A program made the position numbers and the translations under genes. From Spirometra erinaceieuropaei (lineage: Eukaryota; Platyhelminthes; Cestoda; Diphyllobothriidea; Diphyllobothriidae), in NCBI GenBank assembly GCA_902702965.1, contig CACRXP010000001.1, positions 1,278,160 through 1,342,159 on the forward strand: a stretch of 64,000 nucleotides of DNA, written 5' to 3'. The notes under the pieces were generated by a model. The model was not told the DNA's origin. It was given only the letters and a program-made list of their open reading frames with translations, and ran no database searches. This document shows, one piece after another, positions 57,047-64,000 of the stretch (positions are counted from its first letter, which is position 1; each line of letters begins with the position of its first letter).

Positions 57047-57434
57047 AGTAGTCGTCGGCTTGTGCGTCACCTTTATTTGGTGTTTCCTCAAGTTTTCGAC
57101 AAATTCAGGCACATTCCTGATGCAAGGAAGAATTCGAAAAGAAACATATGCGGAAGCAATTGTACACCCTGAGAGCAACAGCCCAATCTCTCACAAGCGG
57201 AGCACTGTCAAAAGTCTGCTACATCGAGCAAAAACATATTGCTCTGATGATGAAAGCTATCTATTCAAGCTAAACTACCAGGTTAAATTATTTTTCCAGA
57301 ACGGCTACCCTAGGGATTTCGGACGCCGATTAATGAGACGGCAAGAGATAAAAACAAAGGAACTAGATAGTTTCAATCAAGCGCTTAAAACAAATACTCG
57401 GCAAATCCTTCCTCACATCAGGAATGAACAGTAG
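57047..57434 (+). pseudogene. Penelope-like RT thumb fragment, opposite strand
   Basis: A 131-codon plus-strand frame contains HPESNSPISHKRSTVKSLLH, RAKTYCSDDESYLFKLNYQV and KLFFQNGYPRDFGRRLM, matching the conserved SNHP-HKRS, YC-D and NGYP blocks at the end of the PLE RT domain. The frame is intact but ends at a stop against array copy C. The N-terminal 40 residues are not recognisable. It may come from the same insertion as 56633-57046 by inversion. Confidence 0.75.
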
Positions 57435-57760
57435 TCATAACTTGGGGCAAAGGTGTTCCGACTTGTGGGACAGCAGGACAGTTATAGTCTGGTTTCTGTC
57501 AGTGGCACGGGAAGGGGGAGATGGGTAGGGGGGGGGTGGGATAGTCTGACTGAGTTGTGCCCATGTTTCGTCGCTGTAGCGCGACGTGCCATGGTGCGGG
57601 TCGGAATTTTCATGACTCAGCTTTTACCAGGGTAGTAGGAGGGCTTTAATAAAGACCTTCTGCGATAACAAGGCTGGAGTCGTCAGTCCTATGGCTACTG
57701 CCTCCGCTGTCGCAAGTATCTGTTGACGCAGGTACTTCGCTGCTCTACCTAGACCTATAT
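57425..57760 (-). pseudogene. Penelope-like element 3' end, array copy C (non-coding end mostly)
   Basis: It matches copies A, B and D through GTCATAACTTGGGGCAAAGG, a G-run (57528-57536), GGCGCGACGTGCC-type sequence (here AGCGCGACGTGCCATGG) and CCTTCTGCGATAACAAGGC. From about 57737 the sequence turns into the inverted terminal segment. The coding part is reduced to the last residues. Confidence 0.8.
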
Positions 57761-57815
57761 TAATGTACTGATCTGCTGAAGAATAATTGAAACCGTACGT
57801 TCGCCGACTTGGACA
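57737..57815 (+). repeat. PLE terminal segment, inverted, with degenerate hammerhead
   Basis: It is the reverse complement of the 55165-55250 type of sequence: CTAGACCTATATTAATGTAC, CTGCTGA (57773-57779), AGAATAATT, GAAA, CCGTACGTTC and GCCGAC. One core base of CUGANGA is changed and the 5' strand of helix I is lost. It opens with GCTGCTCTACCTAGACCT (57739-57756), whose exact inverse stands at 58823-58840 at the start of copy D. Confidence 0.7.
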
Positions 57816-58822
57816 TCCTCAACGTTGTGATTATTGACCTCTTTCGATGCTCTGCCTCACCGAGTTAACCACCAGGGACACGATACTGCGCTTGCTTGAT
57901 GGGGGCATATAGGCAGGCAACATCTTAGTTAATGAGTACTCTAATCTCGTTTTGGGGCGTTTGATAGCAAACTTAATCAGCCTGTTGTTTATAGGTGTCG
58001 CGAATCCGGGGCAATGCTGAAAGCTTGCATACTACAGAAATGGGTCTGATGCAAGACGCCGAGCTCACTACATTTAAGAACTGAGAAACCGGCAAGTTTG
58101 GGCACAAGTCGAAACAGTTAAGCTTTGAGGATCTGCTGGTTTTCGGAAAAAGCGGCGGTGACGATATAAGAAAGAGTTTTCTAATGAAAATTTCCAGGTG
58201 GTACATAATATCACGCAAGTAGCTCTAAGCGCAGCGAAAATGCATCAGTGCAACGGGCATTTCTGAACTGAGTTTTTGACGTTGGAAGGACAACGGAATG
58301 TTTGCGCTCAATATTGGGAAGAATTAGGTTCAAACCTTGGTCATCTAGTTTTATGAAACTTATTTTAGGCGAACGATGCCTAAATGAACTAGGTGGAGTC
58401 CACGAATACTGGGCTTTTTTCCTCCATTTCGACATATAAATCAGTAAAGATGAGGGCTATTGAGCAAGAGACGAGGGTTCACAATTTTAATGCCAAGCCT
58501 CATTAACAAGAACTACAATATCACGGACAAAGTGACGGATGAAAGCTCTCCTGCCAAGTTTGTTGCAACAGAGCAAGAACGGATAAGACAGTTCAATAGC
58601 CGCGAACGACGACATCTACTGTGTGTCCATGGGATGAACGCAGGACAGCGAATTGTGCATGGACTGGTCTATGATGAGGCAGACTTGAGCAAGATCGACC
58701 GCACTCTCTTCTCCTAGTTTCCGAGGCAAGATTGCCGGAGGCAGGCTCAGGCACTGTGGCTACCAAAGTTAGCCATCCCGTCTACGCGTGCCACACCCGA
58801 CCTCGTCCCCACATCACGTACG
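57816..58822. other. Sequence between inverted PLE terminal segments
   Basis: About 1 kb bracketed by inverted PLE terminal sequence. A plus-strand frame of 85 codons at 58460-58717 (including DKVTDESSPAKFVATEQERI) and a minus-strand frame of 74 codons at 58211-58435 are hydrophilic and could be remnants of the poorly conserved PLE N-terminal region. No motif confirms this. Confidence 0.3.
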
Positions 58823-59705
58823 AGGTCTAGGTAGAGCAGCAAAATCTGAGAAGTAAAACAACTTGTGAACAGAAGTCATAACTTGGGGTAAATGTGTTCA
58901 GACTTGTGGGCCAGCGGGACAATTATAGTCTAGATTCTGTCAGTGGTGCTGGAGGGGGGAGAGGGGCAGGGGAAAAGGTCTGACTGAGTTGTGCTTATGT
59001 TTCGACGCTGTGGCGCGACGTGCCATGGTGCGGGTCGGAATTTTCATGACTCAGCTTTTACCAGGGTAGTAGGGGGGGGGGGGGTTTAATGAAGACCTTC
59101 TGCGAGAACAAGGCTGGATTCGTCAGTCGTACGGCCACTGCCTCCGCTGTCGAAGTATCTGCTGACGTAGGAGCTTGGAGCGTCTTGCCGGCACTTTAAA
59201 TATGACATGTAATTCTTGGGCGACGTCTTCCGGGTGCCGCTGTCAACCACGTGAGCCACATTTGCGCTAGAAATGGACTTTTCCTCGCCTTGATATAGCC
59301 AGGCAGGATGGTGCTCTTGCGTCCGCTTGGATAGGCGCCTTGATGTTCGACCAATATAACCAGCTCCACAGGAGCAAGTGAACGCGTAGATGCAAATAAA
59401 AGAGGTCTGAGACAGCAGCTTATCCTTGCCTCCAAGGCGGAGAAGTGTGGTGCTAGGGAAAATTAGTCTTATTCTATCGGCAGGGTACGTGCTTGCAATA
59501 GCAGAGTTTAGACGACGTTGTAGAAGGTCACAGGCAGGGTCTCCTCGAAATGGCAAAGTGAGAAATAGTTCTCTCTTATCCACCGTCGGTATATGCGATC
59601 TGCTGCCATATATCTGCTGACAAATTTATCGGGAAACCATTTTCTCTCAGAGTATTTCGTATGAAGGCGAGTTCGTTCTCCAGTGTATCCGGAATACAAA
59701 TTCGT
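58823..59705 (-). pseudogene. Penelope-like element 3' half, array copy D (best preserved)
   Basis: Minus strand from 59705: RICIPDTLENELAFIRNTLR, ENGFP, a frameshift, DKFVSRYMAADRIYRR, then a 165-codon frame (59583-59086). The frame carries LFLTLPFRGDPACDLLQRRL, SAIASTYPADRIRLIFPSTT, SFICIYAFTCSCGAGYIGRT and SRRLSKRTQEHHPAWLYQGE. This gives the RT end, the linker, and a GIY-YIG domain with an intact CSC and YIG and the conserved Arg and Glu-His. A frameshift near 59210 scrambles the C-terminus. A G13 run (59072-59084) and the family 3' end follow to 58823. Its own hammerhead segment is truncated. Confidence 0.9.
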
Positions 59706-59780
59706 CTAGCTCTGTTGGTTAGGCAACGGACTTAGAGTAATTTAACAAAGACGTGACTTTCGGACTTTCGATTTCCACGA
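59705..59780 (+). repeat. tRNA-like SINE head abutting PLE copy D
   Basis: A-box-like TAGCTCTGTTGGTTAGGC (59707-59724) and B-box-like GGACTTTCGATTTCC (59762-59776). The spacing fits a tRNA-derived head. It starts where PLE similarity ends. No convincing cloverleaf. Confidence 0.45.
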
Positions 59781-62700
59781 CCAGTCGGCATTCAACCAAT
59801 TCCGTCGCGTAGAGCCGACGTACGAGGCTTTCGCGAGGACAGACCGGATCTTGCGTAAGTAAGAATGCCATGGACACCAAATTAATGAGGAACAATTGCA
59901 GCCTGGCTCTCGGTCCTTAGACGGACCGAGTTCTCCCCTCAGCTGACGACCCTCTAAGTCATGACGCTTAGCGCGTCGTGCTAGATTCAAGCGTGTCAGA
60001 TTTGCTATTAGTGACAAATGCACTAATTTGTCAAGAGGATGGATTTCCTAATGTTGGGCCCACTCTCTCCTCCCTCGACTGTGGATGACGCGACGTTATG
60101 GTCTACGTCTAAGGCATACCACCAGCCCTTCCCTGTGTGGTAGTAGTTACGGCCTAGTGCGGACTCTGCCTAGTCTGATTAACGCGTGCCGTCTGCCAAT
60201 CAGACGGATTCACAAGTGATTGTCAGTGGGTGCTCTAGACGACTCCCTGGAGGCGGACTGATTCGGCTGAAGAAAGCAGGCCCTGCACATCAGTAAATAG
60301 GGACGGCAGTTTACTGACAGACTTGATATTGTTTGAATAAGCTGAGATTCCAGCGAAGGCGGCTGGGATAGAAGAGAGGTTGGTGTCTTCGGGCCGGAAC
60401 AGGAGGATAACCCTAGATGACAGCTTCATAGGTGGCGCCCTGACGAAGAAGCGCGTGAGTCAGTCATTGGAAATAGATTTAGGACACCGAAAAGACGCGA
60501 AAGACATCCGGGGTACATTAAACGTGACATGGGGTGCGATTATGTCCTTATTTCTATATCATAAACAAAGTAGGGACGCCTTTTTCTAGACTACAAGTCA
60601 CTTTTAAAAGAAAATCGGAAGATTAGATTTACTTTTGTGTACAGCTTGACCGACTTTGGTATGAAATATGTCAAACGTTCAAATTCGACTACGATAGAAT
60701 TCTGACCACCTGAAGATCCGTGAGCGAAAAATTAAAACAGCGACCAATCATTATAAAAAGAAGATTACAGTTCATTCCAGTTTAAGAAAACATGGTATAA
60801 CAAATAATTATTTAGTAAAATTTTTTCGACAAATTAACTTGAGGGCCCACATTGCCGTCTCATCAGATGGGTAACCAAATGTAGCTACGTTGGGAGGAAG
60901 TTCACTTATCTAGAATGCTGCAAAGTAATTAGCCTTGCTCCACTTCAACGTCAAACGATGTCGTTTTAAACTGTTTTTTTGTTTTTAACGGTGCGCCGAA
61001 TTTGAAAAAAACAGTGTATTCAAACAAAAGTTTGATAATCCGAAAATGCAAGCGTTTTAACAGGTTCCGCTGTCAAAGGCTCAAGCTTTCGAAATTTTCG
61101 AGCTGCGTTATCACACTCTCACTAGATTTATGCCGTTCGTGCGGGCACCAGCCGGAATTCATCTTGATGCTTTTTAATTATGAATTAGGGTGCTCACGGC
61201 CCTTGCCAGCAAATTCAGTCTATTTTGATTTTTACAAGGCACGTTGGAAAAAAGGGATCTTTTCTTCAAGTGGGTTCGAAAGCTTGCAGCTTTTCATTTA
61301 TTTTGGTAGAGGACTTGTCCAGCTGTATCTTAGGATTTAGTCGTAAAGCAGATTTTAAGAAAGCCTACCGGTAAAGCAAACTGAATTTTCCCAGAGGTTG
61401 AAGACTGAAACCCTTACTGCTCTCTGATGTTCGAACAATCGTCGGATGAGTACTTTTTGGATATTTTTGGTTTTCACTCTTTCCGGCTTCAAGGGTTTTC
61501 AATTGGGAAGAGTTAAGGCACACTTTCTATACGGTAGAAATTGTAAGCAGCGTTTTAGTATGTGCGTAAGGTTGACCTTGTTACGTTGGCTGATAAAATC
61601 TAGTGAACAAGCGTTAGAATGGTCGCATCTTCGGCTTTGAAGCAGGAAAGATAAGTGTATGATATCAAAACCTTTTGGCCTTGTTTTACAGACTGTCTTC
61701 GAAAGAGGTCGAGAGAATAAAATCGATTACTACGGAAAAGAAATTTAGGTAAAAAATCTAAATAAAAGGAGAAGGGCTTGCATCCCAAAGAAGATTTTTA
61801 AAATTAAATGACTTGTCAGAGCGATTAATAAAAACGCCTCAGTGTATTGGATTAATTAAGAAGCATGATCGTCCTGAAGTTATTTTAAAAACCAGTTCAA
61901 CCATAGAACCACTTTCATGAATGTGCTGGATAAATAAAATTAGGGTTAACAAAGACGTAGGTAGTTCGCTTTCATGACCAAGATACAAAATTGGCATCCA
62001 AGAATGCTAGAAAAATTTGATTTACCTAGGAATGAATCAGAAGCACGAATTTCGATAATGCGCTATTTAACGAGGTAAAGCTGGAGGACCACACCTTCCG
62101 GCTGTCTTATGAATCAGGCATGCATCCTACTGAGAGATACCGTGCCGAAAGTAAGTTTTTCTAGCCTGTCAGCTGTCATGTAAAAGGACTATGGACGTTT
62201 TCACGCATGTAGAACTGTGCGCCTTAATATGTCCGGAATACGTAAGCACAGTTATCAAGCGAGTGTTTTTGCTTCCGTATTGCCATTTGAGGCTCGATAG
62301 CTGAATTAAGTGAAAGTGCTCTTTAATGCTCAAATCTAACAGACATTTATTTTAAAGAACTCCTAATCTAGAGGAAGTATCATATGGAAAAAAGGATAAT
62401 GATAGGATAATAAAGGATTTAAAATCTAATGACCTTTGACTGAGTACGTCTGGACTCACGGGCGTCCAGGGTCAAATATTCAAAGTGACGCGCACATACG
62501 CTCACATTAAACCTTTTGGCAGTATTAAATAAATCATTCAGTAAACTTCCGAAAATGTATAGCCTGTCTGATAAAGAACTCTTTTTGGCAGTATCAGAAA
62601 AACTATAGCGATTTGGTTCCAGGAGCAGGTGCTGCTCAATAGGAAGGCAGTTATCCGACTCAAAAACTGTCGCATGTTTTTAACATTTACAAACAGGGCA

Positions 62701-63519
62701 CTTAAAACATCCCCTTTTAGAATCATCAGATTAGAAAAAATTGCCTTTTTATGCGGCTGTGTTGCCCTCATAATGTTGCAATTTCTGTATCACGTAAAAT
62801 TACTTCACCCGTTACTATAGTTGTTGTAAGTAGTGGTCTCGAATCGACGTCAACGTACACCTCGAACTTGTTTAGACACTCAATTCACAAAGGTTTCTGA
62901 GGGTAGAGCACAAGTTTTTTTCAAAACTAAAATAACGAAAATTATCTTAATAATGATAGATGGACAAAAGGCTAAGTTCTGTTTCTCCATCCAAAATCCA
63001 TCACAATAGTACACTCCCTCTCGAATTATACCAACGGCATCTAAGGATACTTAAGCACCAAGTGATCTTTCTTCCAGCGGGTTCTTCTTGACTATGTCTG
63101 GGCTGATATCTGCTAGCGACACACTGTGGAAAAAAGAAGACCACAGTATGCGAGGTTCGGGTTCATTCAAGATATTGCTTGAAAACGTGTAGCCTTTTGC
63201 TTTTCAACTCTCTATTGAGTACTTTGAGCATGTCGAGCGTGTTTTCTTAAAGGATATAATTGGAAAGGGACATTCTTGCCATTTGTTATCTTTTGAAGGC
63301 AACAATAGTAGATCCTTCATTTCTCAAACATCCACTTTGTAATTATCAAATCATCCGTGGACGCAATGACGAACGCCAATGACACCACCCTCCTTCACTT
63401 GCGTAATTATCCACCATACCATACTGAATAACTGGGCGGGACAGTGTTGGTGAGTAGATGCTGCTTAGACGACGGAAAAAATCGCCGGATCGCCTGCGAC
63501 ACTGCTTACTATGAGATTC
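59781..63519. other. Unrecognised sequence
   Basis: No repeat family or gene was recognised in this 3.7-kb stretch. Frames such as 61002-61340 plus (112 codons) and 60380-60589 plus (69 codons) lack identifiable motifs. Confidence 0.35.
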
Positions 63520-63720
63520 ATTTGGACGTTAACAGGTGCACATGCGATAAGGAGGATTGCGGCAACGTCGACAAAAAAAATTGTAAGACCGGCTAAGCCG
63601 AAGGTTGGACTATGTGGGCCACGAGCTGCTCGAGTCATGACTCTTCGAGCAGAAGTTGATTAAAAAGCGCAATGACCCCCCGCTTCAATGCACTCCGATA
63701 AGGCCGCCTATGAAGAGTAA
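63520..63720 (+). pseudogene. Penelope-like element C-terminal remnant
   Basis: Plus strand reads GHELLES, a TGA, LFEQKLIKKRNDPPLQCTPI (about 63614-63700). It aligns base by base with about 10945-11035, including the stop at the same codon. Upstream sequence to about 63520 is likely the decayed endonuclease end, but only weakly so. Confidence 0.6.
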
Positions 63721-64000
63721 TTAGCCAACGTGGGGAGGGGGAGGAGTGACCAACAGTTCCTGTGGTAGTAAGCCAACTTGTCATGACTCAATACCGATGA
63801 CCAATTTATAGCGATTAAGGGTTGGGCTGCGGTCTAACAAGCACTAGTTGCATCAAATACGACTCACGGTGATGAAACCGATAACTGCTAATTATAGTAC
63901 GCGTAGTGACATGACTGCAAGTGCAAATTGTGCTCTTTGGCTCCTTCTACCGGTGGTCTCCATGGCACTCTAACACATGTGAAAGCGGTCTGTCCCTATT
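63721..64000. other. Unrecognised sequence to the window end
   Basis: No feature was recognised. Confidence 0.35.

Noticed and set aside
57242..57260. CTGATGATGAAAG as a hammerhead core
   Set aside because: It lies in the PLE RT coding block (CSDDESY) and has no helix II between the boxes.
59196..59435. 79-codon minus-strand frame
   Set aside because: Out-of-frame shadow of the PLE endonuclease in copy D.
1..64000. CRISPR array, bacterial operon, phage or plasmid origin
   Set aside because: No regularly spaced repeats and no bacterial gene organisation; the repeat classes found are eukaryotic.
1..64000. Telomeric TTAGGG array linked to PLEs
   Set aside because: Only isolated TTAGGG-like hexamers occur; no tandem array.

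Overview
The window looks like repeat-dense, non-coding nuclear DNA from a metazoan, most likely a parasitic flatworm (trematode or cestode). This rests on the repeat set: many decayed Penelope-like elements (PLEs) with GIY-YIG endonuclease tails, a Merlin-type DNA transposon, tRNA-headed SINE-like units and a LINE fragment of a kind familiar from flatworm genomes. The species is inferred, not shown. I find no convincing host gene, no functional tRNA or rRNA gene, and nothing prokaryotic. Open frames are short, and the longest ones (about 165-184 codons) are PLE debris.

Layout. 1-9 kb: old unique sequence with a trinucleotide microsatellite, a 26-bp palindrome centred on TGACGTCA, and a diverged pair of gag-like repeats. 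9.2-19.2 kb: six PLE pieces on both strands, a LINE piece (minus strand, 11.8-12.5 kb), a putative 1.2-kb inverted-repeat element, and a PLE reverse transcriptase whose 3' half is inverted. 19.6-50.6 kb: nine copies of one foldback DNA-transposon family of about 0.95 kb. Ends are CAGTAGGTG, flanked by TA, with arms of roughly 400 bp. One copy is a core-less hairpin. Another carries a nested 791-bp Merlin relic with perfect 35-bp termini and an 8-bp target duplication. 48.7-59.7 kb: at least five same-strand copies of one PLE 3' end, three of them with long-terminal-like sequence carrying a hammerhead-ribozyme core. 59.7-64 kb: mostly unrecognised, ending in another PLE tail.

How the parts relate. 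PLE copies supply RT and GIY-YIG remnants, and hammerhead-like cores lie just 3' of several of them, as expected from published reports of hammerheads in PLEs. A SINE-like unit at 56.3 kb shares its tail with the 3' end of a PLE at 9.4 kb. The foldback family has landed in or beside several of these, which gives relative ages: PLE, then foldback element, then Merlin at 48.7-50.6 kb. The most notable signals are the several distinct hammerhead-like cores, the nested Merlin element and the hairpin derivative. All comparisons were made by eye; identities and structures need computation.
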